A stretch of DNA of 64,000 nt, from the NCBI GenBank assembly GCA_947494565.1, contig CANLVG010000006.1, forward strand, positions 310,001 to 374,000, read 5' to 3'. Positions within the stretch are counted from its first letter, which is position 1. Each line of letters begins with the position of its first letter. The notes beneath the pieces were generated by a model. The model saw only the letters and a list, made by a program, of their open reading frames with translations, ran no database searches and was not told the origin of the DNA. The DNA comes from an uncultured Flavobacteriaceae bacterium. GTDB lineage: Bacteria; Bacteroidota; Bacteroidia; Flavobacteriales; Flavobacteriaceae. The translations under genes were made by a program, and so were the position numbers. Positions 34,928 through 45,700 of the stretch are shown piece by piece.

Positions 34928-35701
34928 ATGAAAAACGAAAACTCACCGAAAGTAAGCTTGGTAGGTGCAGGGCCTGGAAGCAAAGACTTAATTACATTAA
35001 GGGGTTTGAGGGTTTTGAATGCTGCTGACATCATTTTATATGATGCCTTGGTGAGCGAGGAGCTTCTTTTGGAAGTAGATGCTTCGATACCGAAAATATA
35101 CGTAGGTAAGCGCTGTAGTAAGCATTCCTTTACCCAAGATAATATCAACATCCTTATGGTTGAAAATGCATTCAAATATGGACATGTAGTTCGTCTTAAA
35201 GGAGGGGACCCCTTTGTCTTTGGACGAGCACAAGAGGAGATTGATTATGTGGAATCCTTTGGTATCCCCGTTTCCGTAATACCCGGAATTTCAAGTGCCT
35301 TGGCAGTGCCCTCCGGCCAAGGAATACCCATGACACGACGCGGCGTTAGTAGTAGTTTTTGGGTGATGACAGCGACCAAGCGCGACGGTTCTTTTTCCGA
35401 GGATTTGATTTATGCGTCTAAATCTTCAGCGACCATGGTCATTCTAATGGGTATTCGAAAATTATCGAAAATAACTCTTGAAGTTAGTAAATATAGAGGT
35501 TGCGAGATGCCAATAGCTATTGTTCAAAATGGAACTCTTGACAATGAATGCTGTACCATTGGTACCTTGGGCACAATCAATTCATATTATGAAACTTTGG
35601 ATGTTTCCAAACCTGGAATTATCATTATAGGAAATGTAGTGGCCGAACACCCTGCCTTTTTTGAAGAAGAGGTACAGCGCGTACTCCATTCTAGCCTATA
35701 G
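34928..35701 (+). CDS. cobA: Uroporphyrinogen-III C-methyltransferase (SUMT)
   Basis: The 257-residue SAM-dependent methyltransferase has the CobA/CysG-C hallmarks: VGAGPGSKDLITLRGLR, the VRLKGGDPFVFGRAQEE motif, VIPGISSALAVPSGQGIPMTRR and the NGTLDNE region. It methylates uroporphyrinogen III twice to precorrin-2, feeding the dehydrogenase encoded at 28.8 kb and thus siroheme for NirB. It is transcribed divergently from nirB under shared boxes. It could be named sumT equally well. Confidence 0.94.
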   Translation: MKNENSPKVSLVGAGPGSKDLITLRGLRVLNAADIILYDALVSEELLLEVDASIPKIYVGKRCSKHSFTQDNINILMVENAFKYGHVVRLKGGDPFVFGRAQEEIDYVESFGIPVSVIPGISSALAVPSGQGIPMTRRGVSSSFWVMTATKRDGSFSEDLIYASKSSATMVILMGIRKLSKITLEVSKYRGCEMPIAIVQNGTLDNECCTIGTLGTINSYYETLDVSKPGIIIIGNVVAEHPAFFEEEVQRVLHSSL

Positions 35702-35844
35702 GTGTATCTTAGTAAATAAGGTCAGTTGATTGATACTTTAATTTTCTTTCTTTTTTATATTTTTTTTTGAATTCTTCAATTTCATTATCTCTTTTTTCAC
35801 AATTCTGGATTTTCAGAGAACACTTTATCCCATCCTCATAAAAA

Positions 35845-35908
35845 TACGTATAACAACAAATATTTGGCACTAGAAATACGTATAAATACGTATTAGTACG
35901 TATTTTTG
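35845..35908 (+). promoter_or_regulatory. nrtA promoter with four TACGTA boxes
   Basis: TACGTA occurs at 35845, then at 35877, 35887 and 35897, three in exact 10-bp phase. The last overlaps a perfect -7 element TATTTTTG (35901-35908). The final two boxes plus flanks are identical, base for base, to those before the nas gene over 21 bases. Confidence 0.8.
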
Positions 35909-35946
35909 ACCCGTTAAGTAGTATAACCTTATAAATCGTATTGAAT

Positions 35947-37326
35947 ATGAAATCAATTTTGAAAACCTCCTTTTTTCTATCGGTAACCCTATTAATGGTT
36001 GCTTGTGGTGGAAAGGAAGCTAAAAAAACCACAGAAACGACTTCTGAAGCCGTCGCATCAAAAACGCAACAATTGGATATTGAAAAACCACAACTCACAT
36101 TCGGGTTTATAAAATTAACGGATATGGCTCCTTTGGCTATCGCCAAAGAAAAGGGGTTCTTTGAAGAGGAAGGGCTTTTTGTTTCTGTTGAAGCCCAGTC
36201 GAATTGGAAGAATGTATTGGACCGCGTCATTGATGGACAGTTAGACGGTTCGCACATGTTGGCCGGACAGCCTATTGCAGCTGGTGCCGGATTCGGAAGA
36301 CAAGCACAATTGGTAACTCCCTTTTCCATGGATTTGAACGGAAATGGAATCACGGTTTCGAATGACGTTTGGTCAAAAATGAAACCAAACGTTCCGAAAG
36401 GATCCGATGGAAAACCGATTCACCCTATTAAAGCAGACGCGTTAAAACCCGTAATTACCGACTACAAGAATAGTGGTAAACCTTTTAAAATGGGAATGGT
36501 ATTTCCTGTCTCCACACACAACTATGAAATTCGATATTGGTTGGCGGCTGCCGGAATTCATCCGGGCATGTACACTGCTGACAACGTACAGGGTCAAATT
36601 GATGCTGAGGTTTTACTTTCGGTGACACCGCCGCCGCAAATGCCAGCTACTTTGGAATCTGGAACTATTTATGGGTACTGTGTGGGTGAACCATGGAATC
36701 AGCAAGCTGTATTTAAGGGTATCGGAGTTCCTGTAACCACCAACTATGATATCTGGAAAAACAATCCTGAGAAGGTTTTCGTAATGACAAAAAAGTTTGT
36801 CGATGACAATCCGAATACGGCGGTTGCTGTTACCAAAGCATTGATTCGTGCAGGTAAATGGCTGGATGAGCCTTCGAATAGAGCGGAGGCTGTAAAGATT
36901 CTTTCTATGTCTCAATACGTAGGTGCGCCAGAAGAGGTATTGGCGAATTCTATGACCGGAACTTTCGAATTCGAAAAGGGTGACAAGCGCGAGATGCCCG
37001 ATTTCAATGTCTTTTACAAGTACAATGCAACCTATCCTTTTTATTCGGATGGTATTTGGTTCCTAACGCAAATGCGTAGATGGGGACAAATTCCTGAAAC
37101 AAAAACCGCAGAGTGGTATGGTTCGACCATCAAAGACATTTACCGTCCTGATATCTGGAAAAAAGCTGCGGACTTGTTGGTGGCTGAAGGACAAATTCCC
37201 GCAACCGATATTCCTGAAACGGATGGATACAAACCCGTAACCGCTGATTTTATTGATGGAACGTCCTTCGATGCAAAAGATCCAATCGGATACATCAATA
37301 GTTTTTCCATCGGAAATAAAGACTAA
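35947..37326 (+). CDS. nrtA: ABC transporter nitrate-binding lipoprotein (NrtA/CmpA family)
   Basis: The substrate-binding protein has about 459 residues, with lipobox MVACGG (cysteine 20). The mature protein has the NrtA/CmpA fold: [51 protein letters not shown] and the YCVGEPWN motif. It delivers nitrate (perhaps nitrite) to the permease encoded next. A TTG two codons upstream is also in frame; the ATG gives a normal signal peptide. It is first in a four-gene transporter operon. Confidence 0.93.
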   Translation: MKSILKTSFFLSVTLLMVACGGKEAKKTTETTSEAVASKTQQLDIEKPQLTFGFIKLTDMAPLAIAKEKGFFEEEGLFVSVEAQSNWKNVLDRVIDGQLDGSHMLAGQPIAAGAGFGRQAQLVTPFSMDLNGNGITVSNDVWSKMKPNVPKGSDGKPIHPIKADALKPVITDYKNSGKPFKMGMVFPVSTHNYEIRYWLAAAGIHPGMYTADNVQGQIDAEVLLSVTPPPQMPATLESGTIYGYCVGEPWNQQAVFKGIGVPVTTNYDIWKNNPEKVFVMTKKFVDDNPNTAVAVTKALIRAGKWLDEPSNRAEAVKILSMSQYVGAPEEVLANSMTGTFEFEKGDKREMPDFNVFYKYNATYPFYSDGIWFLTQMRRWGQIPETKTAEWYGSTIKDIYRPDIWKKAADLLVAEGQIPATDIPETDGYKPVTADFIDGTSFDAKDPIGYINSFSIGNKD

Positions 37327-37364
37327 GAAATTCTATTCTCATAATCGAAGCAAAGTAAAGCAGC

Positions 37365-38465
37365 ATGGAACAAGAAATCACATTAAAAAAAGAAAGTCAA
37401 CCCTTGGCATTTTTAAAGCCTTTGGTCGTCAAGTTTACGCCAAAGTTTCAAAAGGGGGATATTATTTCTTCCTTAAAGAAAACGGGAATTACCATTGTCT
37501 CGATCCTATTGTTTTTGGGCTTATGGCATTTGGGTTCCAAGGCCCTGTATAATAAAGAAGCAGCCTACAAAATCGAGAAGGCACTAACGGAACAGGGGCA
37601 GGCAGCGGCAGATGCCGAACGTGCCTGTATCGCCTCAGGCGATAGTAGTTGTCAACCGAATACACTGCCTTCTCCGGCTCAAGTTTGGAGTTCGCTACAG
37701 GCCTTAATTGCAGACCACAAAGTAATTACTGCAGACAAAGCAGCCTTTGTTGAAAAGATGGCCGAAACGAATATCAAGTTAGTGGAACAGGGTAAAGATG
37801 CGATTGTCTATACCGGTCGTGCCTCCTTTGTGGATATTGTTTTGACCAGTATAAAAACCGTGTTCGCTGGTTTTCTATTGGCGCTTTTAATTGCTGTACC
37901 TATTGGAGTTATTATCGGTTTGAGTCCCTCGTTACGAAGTGCGTTCAACTGGTTTATTCAAGTTTTTAAACCCGTATCCCCTGTAGTTTGGTACTTACTG
38001 GTTTTCATGATCGTAAAGACCTTGTATATTGGGGATAGCTCGGATAATGCTTTCGTGATTTCCTTTATAAGTGTGGGTTTATGTGCCATGTGGGCGACGC
38101 TCGTCAATACGGCTATGGGCGTTTCTTCGGTGGATAAAGATTACATCAATGTTGCAAAAGTTTTAAAATTAGGCACGTTTCAAAAGGTGTTTAAAGTGAT
38201 TTTGCCTTCCTCCTTACCCTTGATCTTTACGGGATTACGAATTACCCTTTCAGTAGCTTGGATGGTTTTAATTGCCATCGAACTATTGGCCCAAAGTCAA
38301 GGACTAGGACTCTTTGTTTGGGAAGAATTCCAAAACGGAGCGAACGATTCAAACGCAAAAATTATCGTGGCCATGTTCATCATCGGTATCATCGGTTTCT
38401 TATTGGATAGACTGATGCTAACCGTACAGAATATGGTCTCGTTCAACAAAAACGAGGGAGTATAA
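37365..38465 (+). CDS. nrtB: Nitrate ABC transporter permease
   Basis: This 366-residue inner-membrane permease has a first helix at about 45-65. A long soluble insert of about 95 residues (with two cysteines, ERACIASGDSSC) follows, then five helices of the BPD-transport domain with the EAA-like loop VAKVLKLGTFQKVFKVILPSSLP. The periplasmic insert is characteristic of NrtB-like permeases in this lineage. It lies between the binding protein and ATPase genes, in the same direction. Confidence 0.92.
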   Translation: MEQEITLKKESQPLAFLKPLVVKFTPKFQKGDIISSLKKTGITIVSILLFLGLWHLGSKALYNKEAAYKIEKALTEQGQAAADAERACIASGDSSCQPNTLPSPAQVWSSLQALIADHKVITADKAAFVEKMAETNIKLVEQGKDAIVYTGRASFVDIVLTSIKTVFAGFLLALLIAVPIGVIIGLSPSLRSAFNWFIQVFKPVSPVVWYLLVFMIVKTLYIGDSSDNAFVISFISVGLCAMWATLVNTAMGVSSVDKDYINVAKVLKLGTFQKVFKVILPSSLPLIFTGLRITLSVAWMVLIAIELLAQSQGLGLFVWEEFQNGANDSNAKIIVAMFIIGIIGFLLDRLMLTVQNMVSFNKNEGV

Positions 38466-38523
38466 AAAAGATATAAGACAGCTACACTGCTAGACGTAAG
38501 ACGAATCATTCATAACTAAAAAG

Positions 38524-39363
38524 ATGGCATACCTAGAACTAAATAACATCAATAAAACCTACGGAGAAGGAGAAAACGCTACTGAAGTGCTTTCAGATAT
38601 CAATCTCTCTATAGAGGAAGGAGAATTTGTTGCCATCGTGGGCTTTACCGGAAGTGGAAAAACAACTTTGGTCAACCTGATCAATGGACTCCTAAAGCCA
38701 AGCAGCGGTGAGGTTTTGTTCAAAGGAGAACCTGTGGTGGATACAAGTCATGAAAGGGGCGTGATTTTTCAAAACTATTCCTTATTGCCGTGGTTAACGG
38801 TAGGGCAGAATGTCTATATGGCGGTCAAAGAAGCTTTTCCAAAGGAGTCTAAAAGTACATTACAGCAGAGGGTTCGCGACTATGTCGATATGGTCAGCCT
38901 AACGCCTGCGATTAACAAAAGACCAAAGGAACTATCTGGGGGAATGCGTCAGCGTGTGGCGGTCGCAAGGGCCTTAGCCATGAATCCTGAGATGATCATC
39001 ATGGACGAACCTTTAGGAGCTTTAGACGCTCTGACCCGGGGTAATCTTCAAGATGAGATTTTGAATATCTGGAGTAAAGACAAACGCACTGCGCTCTTGA
39101 TTACCAATGATGTAGACGAAGGTATTTATATGGCGGATAGAATTATTCCTTTAAAGCCTGGACCAAATGCGACTTTGGGTCCGGAGTTTAAAATTGATAT
39201 TGAACGGCCGAGAGACAAGACGGCTTTGAATGATAATCCAAATTATAAGAAAACTAGAAATGCCATCATCGAATACTTGATGGATATAGGTGAGTCTCGT
39301 AAATCGGTTTCCCAAGAGGAATTCGTACTTCCTGAAATCGCACCAAAAAGTTTTGTAGCCTAA
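38524..39363 (+). CDS. nrtC: Nitrate ABC transporter ATP-binding protein (degenerate H-loop)
   Basis: This 279-residue ABC ATPase has Walker A GFTGSGKTT, signature ELSGGMRQR and Walker B MIIMDEPLGALD. The switch histidine is replaced: the segment reads LLITNDVDEG (Asn) instead of THD as in the sister ATPase. Such a change usually lowers hydrolysis at that site. It probably forms a heterodimer with the next protein, one consensus and one weak site. NrtC of cyanobacteria has an extra C-terminal binding domain, absent here, so the symbol is by position. Confidence 0.88.
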   Translation: MAYLELNNINKTYGEGENATEVLSDINLSIEEGEFVAIVGFTGSGKTTLVNLINGLLKPSSGEVLFKGEPVVDTSHERGVIFQNYSLLPWLTVGQNVYMAVKEAFPKESKSTLQQRVRDYVDMVSLTPAINKRPKELSGGMRQRVAVARALAMNPEMIIMDEPLGALDALTRGNLQDEILNIWSKDKRTALLITNDVDEGIYMADRIIPLKPGPNATLGPEFKIDIERPRDKTALNDNPNYKKTRNAIIEYLMDIGESRKSVSQEEFVLPEIAPKSFVA

Positions 39364-39375
39364 AAAAAGAAAACC

Positions 39376-40197
39376 ATGAGTACAGCAAGTATGACAAAAC
39401 CAATCACCGAAAACGGAATTCTATTTCCGTCGAAAGTGATGTTGGACCTATCGAAACTGAAGAAGGTATATTCCACACCAAAAGGTGATTATGTGGTATT
39501 GGAAGATTTGAACCTGCAAATAATGAAGGAAGAGTTCGTTACTATTATCGGGCACTCCGGTTGCGGAAAAACGACCATGTTATCAATGATTGCAGGCCTA
39601 AACCCAATTTCAGGAGGAAACATTGCCGTTTTGGGGAACCCTGTAAAAGGCCCTGGACCCGATCGCGGAGTGATTTTTCAATCGCCAAGTCTCATGCCCT
39701 GGATGACCGCTTTGGAAAATGTGTTGTTGGGAGTCAATCAAGTCTTTCCCCATGCTACAAAGGCACAACGAAAGGACATCGCCAAATACTATTTACACAA
39801 AGTAGGACTTGATGGCGCTTTCGATAAAAAGGCCATCGAATTATCGCAAGGCATGCAACAACGAGTTGGTATTGCCAGGGCTTTTGCTATAAAGCCCAAA
39901 GTGCTCTTACTCGATGAACCTTTCGGCATGCTCGATTCCTTGACCCGTGGAGAACTGCAAGACATTCTAATAGAAATCTGGAACAAAGAAAAAATTACCG
40001 CCGTAATGATTACACATGATGTTGATGAAGCCATTTTTCTGGCCGATAGGGTGGTTATGATGACCAGTGGTCCAAGGGCTAAAATTGGAGATATACTGGA
40101 TATTGAATTCGAACGTCCCCGTACTAGAAAATCCGTATTGGAGCATGATGATTATTACACCTATCGCAAACATTTGATAGACTTTTTAGAGCACTGA
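39376..40197 (+). CDS. nrtD: Nitrate ABC transporter ATP-binding protein
   Basis: This 273-residue ABC ATPase has all motifs: Walker [10 protein letters not shown], signature ELSQGMQQR (Gln in place of Gly), Walker [14 protein letters not shown]-loop MITHDVDEA. It follows its paralogue after 12 bases. It is expected to pair with that degenerate ATPase to energise nitrate uptake. Confidence 0.92.
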   Translation: MSTASMTKPITENGILFPSKVMLDLSKLKKVYSTPKGDYVVLEDLNLQIMKEEFVTIIGHSGCGKTTMLSMIAGLNPISGGNIAVLGNPVKGPGPDRGVIFQSPSLMPWMTALENVLLGVNQVFPHATKAQRKDIAKYYLHKVGLDGAFDKKAIELSQGMQQRVGIARAFAIKPKVLLLDEPFGMLDSLTRGELQDILIEIWNKEKITAVMITHDVDEAIFLADRVVMMTSGPRAKIGDILDIEFERPRTRKSVLEHDDYYTYRKHLIDFLEH

Positions 40198-40308
40198 TAA
40201 CCAAAATTAAATCACACGTATGAACTGAGCTTACTAAGCGTTATTGCCTTTCGATTGCTATAGTGGCGAATGACATACGACCTTTAAGAATCCATTAAAA
40301 ATACACAG

Positions 40309-41601
40309 ATGAAAAAACAACAACTCGTAGTTGTCCTAGCCTTGCTATGCACTACATTTACCTTTGCACAATTTACTTTAGATGGTCAGTTTAAGCCGAG
40401 AACAGAGTACCGCAATGGCTTTGGAAGCATTATTCCCGATGCTGCGGATCCGGGTTACGCGATTTCGACCAGAATACGTCTTAATGCGGGGTATACCTTT
40501 GATTCCTATCAATTCTATGTTAGCCTACAGGATGTAATGGTTTGGGGGGAAAATCGACAAATATTGCCCGATGATCAAAACGATTCTTTTGCGGTCTTCG
40601 AGGCTTGGGCAAATATCCACCTTGGAAAGGGGTGGTCTACAAAACTAGGGCGCCAAGTACTCTCCTATGATGACCAACGCATTTTTGGCGGACTCGATTG
40701 GGCACAACAAGCACGTAATCATGATGCGGGGCTTCTAAAATACAAGAGCGAGAAGTTCATGCTCGATATCGGTCTCGCCTTTAGTCAGGATTTTGATAAT
40801 CCCACAGGATTTCAGTCCGTTGGAACGGCCTATAACACAGCAGGTTTCTTTACCTATAAGACCATGCAGTATGCCTATTTGAAACAACAATGGACGAATC
40901 TTTCAGGAAGTTTATTGCTTTTGAACAATGGCTTCCAGAATTTTACGGGAGAAGCGGATGCCCGTGTAGCTGATGGTACCAGTAATCTTCAGACCCTAGG
41001 AACCCATTTGAACTATAAAAAAGGAAGCTTCGGGGCGGCGCTCAACGCCTTTATTCAAACAGGCGAACGACAGGGGCAAGTCGATGTCAAAGGTGCTTAT
41101 TTACTGGGATTGGACTTGAGTTATAAGGCGACCTCAAAGGTAGGTCTAGGCATAGGGGTCGAGGTCATCAGCGGAAATGATGGAGAAGCGGGCGAAACGG
41201 GAGCCTTCTTTCCCTTATATGGCACCAATCATAAGTTCAACGGGTTTATGGATTATTTCTATGTTGGAAATCATGCCAATTCCATTGGATTGTTCGACAT
41301 ACACGCAAGTGCCAAGTTTACCCTTGGTAAGACCTCAAGTTTATTGGTAAAGGTATTGAACTTCAGCGGAGAGCAAGAATTAGCGAGTGGAGAAAAGTCA
41401 TTGGGCACAGAGGTAGACCTGGTATTCGCCAAGAAATTCAAAGGTTACGGGTTAGCGATCGGCTATTCCCAAATGTTCGCGAACGACGGTATGTATGAGT
41501 TGAAAGGAGTTTCCGAAGATTTGGCCGCCGGTACGCAAAACTGGGCTTGGGTGCAACTCACCATGAAACCAAAATTCCTGAACACGGCCAAGAAAGACTA
41601 G
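40309..41601 (+). CDS. Outer membrane porin, alginate-export-like
   Basis: The 430-residue barrel protein has a signal peptide to TFAQ, followed by FTLDGQFKPRTEYRNGF and WSTKLGRQVLSYDDQRIFGG, typical of the alginate-export (AlgE-like) beta-barrel family. In this place it most likely lets nitrate or nitrite through the outer membrane for the ABC transporter. It follows nrtD after 111 bases and ends the transporter operon before a terminator. Confidence 0.85.
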   Translation: MKKQQLVVVLALLCTTFTFAQFTLDGQFKPRTEYRNGFGSIIPDAADPGYAISTRIRLNAGYTFDSYQFYVSLQDVMVWGENRQILPDDQNDSFAVFEAWANIHLGKGWSTKLGRQVLSYDDQRIFGGLDWAQQARNHDAGLLKYKSEKFMLDIGLAFSQDFDNPTGFQSVGTAYNTAGFFTYKTMQYAYLKQQWTNLSGSLLLLNNGFQNFTGEADARVADGTSNLQTLGTHLNYKKGSFGAALNAFIQTGERQGQVDVKGAYLLGLDLSYKATSKVGLGIGVEVISGNDGEAGETGAFFPLYGTNHKFNGFMDYFYVGNHANSIGLFDIHASAKFTLGKTSSLLVKVLNFSGEQELASGEKSLGTEVDLVFAKKFKGYGLAIGYSQMFANDGMYELKGVSEDLAAGTQNWAWVQLTMKPKFLNTAKKD

Positions 41602-41622
41602 TCCGTAAAGATGCTTCGATAG

Positions 41623-41658
41623 GCTATCATGACCCTCTGGGGTTGTGGTAGCTTTTTT
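41623..41658 (+). terminator. Terminator after porin gene
   Basis: GCTATCATGACCC and GGGTTGTGGTAGC pair (with G-U pairs) across TCTG, followed by a T run. It ends the transport operon. Confidence 0.7.
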
Positions 41659-41668
41659 GTTCGTACGA

Positions 41669-41803
41669 TCATCCTGAGTACTTGACTTCGATTTGTACAG
41701 GCTCCTTTGAAGTGTATTGAAACACTTTTACGCTGCGCCATCCTCAGTGGAGTCGAAGGATTAGGAATACAAAGGGGCTTTGATTATGCTCAGACTGACA
41801 TTT
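41669..41803. repeat. Degenerate short intergenic repeats
   Basis: Pieces CATCCTGAGTACTTGACTTCGA, CATCCTCAGTGGAGTCGAAG and TGCTCAGACTGACAT resemble, in both orientations, the repeats at 21.8 and 46.3 kb. They fill the gap between terminator and regulator promoter, with a small hairpin AAGTGT/ACACTT between them. Confidence 0.45.
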
Positions 41804-41846
41804 GAATAACATCATACATTCCACGTCGAGCACCCAACAAAAATGC

Positions 41847-41870
41847 TATATTTGTACGTATAACTACTTA
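41847..41870 (+). promoter_or_regulatory. Promoter of NarL-type regulator with TACGTA box
   Basis: A perfect -7 element TATATTTG is followed at once by TACGTA (41855) and, 10 bp on, TACTTA (41865). The boxes cover the expected transcription start, suggesting repression or autocontrol. Confidence 0.6.
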
Positions 41871-41885
41871 TAGTATTATCGTATT

Positions 41886-42554
41886 TTGAATCAAACTACC
41901 ATAGTTTTAGTTGACGACCATGTACTAGTGCGCGATGGTATTCGTGCCCTTTTAGAAAGCGAAGAAGATTTGGTTGTTATTGGGGAAGGCGCTGATGGTA
42001 CTGAAGCAATAGCGCTTGTAGAAGCCAAAAAACCGGATATACTGATTATCGATATTCGAATGCCTAAGATGACGGGTATCGAAGCGGTGGAAAAATTAAG
42101 TGCTGCAAATGCAGAAGTCAAATGCATTATTCTCTCTATGCACGATTCTGAGGAGTATATTTTGCAATCCGTGGCGGCAGGTGCCAAGGGTTATTTGCTC
42201 AAGGATACCGGTAAAGTAGAGTTCATTAAGGCCATTCATACGGTACAGGAAGGTGGAAAGTACTATAGCGGGGATATTTCGAATGTTTTGGTCAACAATT
42301 TGCTGAATCCAAAAGCAAAGAGTAATGAGAGTCACGACAAAAACATACGTACGAACAATCCCTTTGATTTGACCAATAAGGAAATTCAGGTCTTAGAGTT
42401 GGTCTTATCAGGATTGACAAATAAACAAATTGCCGAAAAGCTACAAAATAGCAAACGTACTGTAGAAACACACCGTTTTAATCTCATGCGCAAGATGGCG
42501 GTCAAAAACTTAATGGACCTCTCAAAAAAAGCACAAGAATTCAATTTGGTCTAA
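41886..42554 (+). CDS. NarL/FixJ family response regulator
   Basis: The 222-residue protein has a receiver domain (D10-D11, phospho-acceptor D56 in IIDIRMPKMTG, lysine in LLKDTG) and a LuxR-type helix-turn-helix (LTNKEIQVLELVLSGLTNKQIAEKL). Start is a TTG, since no ATG exists before the first receiver strand. It is the only DNA-binding regulator inside the nitrate cluster and the likely partner of the NarX-like kinase at 29.4-31.2 kb. It is a candidate binder of the TACGTA boxes. Confidence 0.92.
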   Translation: MNQTTIVLVDDHVLVRDGIRALLESEEDLVVIGEGADGTEAIALVEAKKPDILIIDIRMPKMTGIEAVEKLSAANAEVKCIILSMHDSEEYILQSVAAGAKGYLLKDTGKVEFIKAIHTVQEGGKYYSGDISNVLVNNLLNPKAKSNESHDKNIRTNNPFDLTNKEIQVLELVLSGLTNKQIAEKLQNSKRTVETHRFNLMRKMAVKNLMDLSKKAQEFNLV

Positions 42555-42642
42555 GGCCGATTTATATTTTGATAATAGTAATTTCATTCCCTTTTTTTAG
42601 CAATACCCTGAAAATACCCGCTAACTATTACCATATTATTAC

Positions 42643-42664
42643 TACGTATTAGTACGTATTTTTC
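42643..42664 (+). promoter_or_regulatory. nas promoter with phased TACGTA boxes
   Basis: TACGTA at 42643 and 42653, 10 bp apart, with a following TATTTTTC in the place where nrtA has its -7 element TATTTTTG. Confidence 0.75.
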
Positions 42665-42709
42665 TAATTTGCTTGTTCAAATATGATGCTGTCATAGATA
42701 GATTGCGCA

Positions 42710-45700
42710 ATGCAGAAAAAGAAAACAGAAAAGACGATTTGTTCCTATTGTGGTGTGGGTTGCGGTATTGAAGTTACTGTAGATACCAGGGGTACGATTA
42801 CGGTAGAAGGTGATGAAGACTACCCTGTAAATAAAGGTATGCTCTGCTCTAAAGGGCGCAATCTAAATTATGTAGCCCAAGATACTAGCGACCGTATTTT
42901 GCACCCTGAAATGCGTTGGAGCAGAAACCACCCCTTGCAAAAAGTCTCTTGGGATACGGCTTTTGAACGCGCCGCCGCGGTTTTTAAAAGTATCATTGCC
43001 AAACATGGTCCCAATAGTGTGGGCTTTTATGTGTCCGGTCAATGCTTGACCGAGGAGTATTACCTTGCCAACAAGATCGCCAAAGGCTTTATCGGGACGA
43101 ATAATATCGATACCAACTCTCGTTTGTGTATGAGTTCTGCGGTGGTCGGCTATAAAAAAACGGTAGGTGAAGATTCCGTGCCCATTGCTTATGCGGATAT
43201 AGAACTTGCCGATACTTTTTTGATTGCCGGTGCGAATCCCGCTTGGTGCCATCCGATTTTGTATCGTCGTTTAGAGCAACGGAAGGCAGATAACTCCGAA
43301 GTCAAAGTCATTGTTGTTGACCCTAGAAAAACACAAACAGCCGCCGCAGCTGATTTGCATTTGCAGATTCTTCCCGGTACCGATGTTGTTTTATTCAATG
43401 CGATTGCCCGTTGGTTGATAGACAAACGAAAAATCGATAAGAATTTTATAAAGAAGCACACGGTCAATTTTGAGGCCGTCAAAGAAATGGCCTTTTCCCT
43501 TTCCATTAGACAAGCGGCAGATAAGTGTGGTATTCCAGCCTCTGAAATCCGCAAAGCGGCGCAGTACATTGCAGAATCGAGCAAATTTTTAAGCATGTGG
43601 ACGATGGGACTCAATCAAAGTGTGATTGGGGTGGCTAAGAACGTGTCCCTTCTCAATATTTCCCTTTTAACGGGTCAAATTGGCAAACCCGGTTGCGGTC
43701 CATTTTCACTCACAGGACAACCCAACGCGATGGGCGGTCGTGAAGTAGGAGGGATGGCAAACCTTTTGGCCGCTCATAAAGATTTAGGAAATCCGATCCA
43801 TAGAAAAGAGGTCCATGATTTTTGGGGAGGAAAGGAAATCCAAGGTGAACCCGGCTATACGGCCACCGAAATGTTCGATGCTTTGGAAAAAGGGAAACTA
43901 AAAGCTATTTGGATTATCTGTACGAACCCGGTCGTAAGTATGCCCAACGCACACAAAGTAGAACGTGCATTGAAAAATGCAGCTTTTGTGGTAGTTCAGG
44001 ATATTTCCCATGATTCTGAAACTACCAAGTTCGCAGATCTGCTCCTACCTGCAGCAGGTTGGTTAGAGAAGGAGGGAACGATGACCAATTCTGAGCGTCG
44101 TATCAGCTATTTGCCCAAAGTAATCGACCCACCTGCGGAAGCTTTGCCCGATGTGGAAATCTTGTGGCGCTTTGCACAAGCGATGGGTTTTAAAGGTTTT
44201 GATTACTCCACTGCCAGCGAAGTCTATGACGAGCATTGTCTGTTGACCAAAGGCACCAATATCGATATTTCCGGACTCAATTATGACCGACTAAAAAACG
44301 AAGGAAGTTTTCAATGGCCGGTTCCCCATCCTACGCATCCGGGTACCCCGAGACTTTTCAAGGACAATATCTTCTATACGCATGATACGAAGGCACATTT
44401 TAATACACCAGCTACGCTTTACAATTCATCCGAAGCAACTGATATTGATTTCCCTTTAATCTTAAATACAGGTCGTATTCGGGACCAATGGCACACCCGA
44501 ACCAAAACAGGAAAAGTCAAGCGTTTGCTCACTCATATTCCGCAACCTTATCTTGAGATGAACAAGGTTGATGCGTATCTACGAAAACTGAAAGATGGTG
44601 ATATCGCCGTTATCAAAAGCCGTAGGGGAGCAGTGCAAGTAAAGGTAAAAGTGACTGGCGATAGTAGGGATGGTGTCGTTTTTCTTCCGATGCATTGGGG
44701 CAAAGTATTGAATAATGATTTTGGTCGCGCCAATAATATTACGAATGATATTGTCGACCCGGTTTCCAAAGAACCTGATTTTAAATACTGTGCGGTTCAA
44801 GTGGAGAAATTTGTAAAGCAAGAGCAGAAAATAGTCGTCATCGGTGCTGGGGCTGCTGCCTATCGCTTTATACAATCGTATCGCGAGAAAAATCAAAAAG
44901 ATGTTTTGAATGTGTTTTCCAAAGAAAAGGACCCCTTTTACAATCGGGTTTTGCTTCCAGAATATGTGAGTGATGAATTGTCTTGGGAATCCCTAGAAAA
45001 ACTAAAGCAGGGCGAACTGGAAAAGTTGAATGTAAACCTACATCCCGGAATCGGAATAACAAACATCGATGAAACTGCCCAAAAGGTTATGGATACTGAT
45101 GGAAACGAACATTCATACGACCTGCTAGTGATGGCGACAGGAAGTCGCGCCTTTGTACCCAGCGAAGTAAAAATGGACGTTCCGGGTCGGTTTACGATGC
45201 GTGAACGTGGTGATGCCGACAAGCTGAAAAGATACCTGAAAGAAACCGGATTGGCGGCCGAAGAACAGCATGTGGTCATCGTAGGAGGGGGATTACTTGG
45301 ATTAGAACTCGCCGCGGCCTTAAAGAAAATACACGTCAATATCAGCATTGTACAACGCGCCCCCCGATTGATGGAGCGACAGCTCGATAATGTAGCGAGT
45401 CGCCTATTGGCCGAGGATGTTGTCGAGCGAGGAATCAACATCTATTTTGATAATGAAGTGAGCACCGTTTTTGAGGAAAAGGAAAGTACGGACTCCCTCT
45501 TGGTGAATCTCAAAACAGGTCGAACGATACAGTGCAATGCTATCGTCTATGCAATTGGCACACGACCGAATATTGAACTGGCGAAACAATCGAATCTCGA
45601 AACCCGACGTGGGGTAGTCGTCAATTCGTATTTGCAAACAAGCAATCCTTCGATATTTGCCTTGGGTGAAATTGCGGAGTTTGAAAACGCGCTATTCGGA

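Noticed and set aside
35709-36353. Minus-strand frame of 214 codons
   Set aside because: It lies over the start of nrtA and its promoter, has no family resemblance, and would need the TACGTA promoter to be coding.
44938-45441. Minus-strand frame of 167 codons
   Set aside because: It is antisense to the FAD/NAD domain of the nitrate reductase fusion, rich in Ser/Pro/Arg as expected for a shadow frame.
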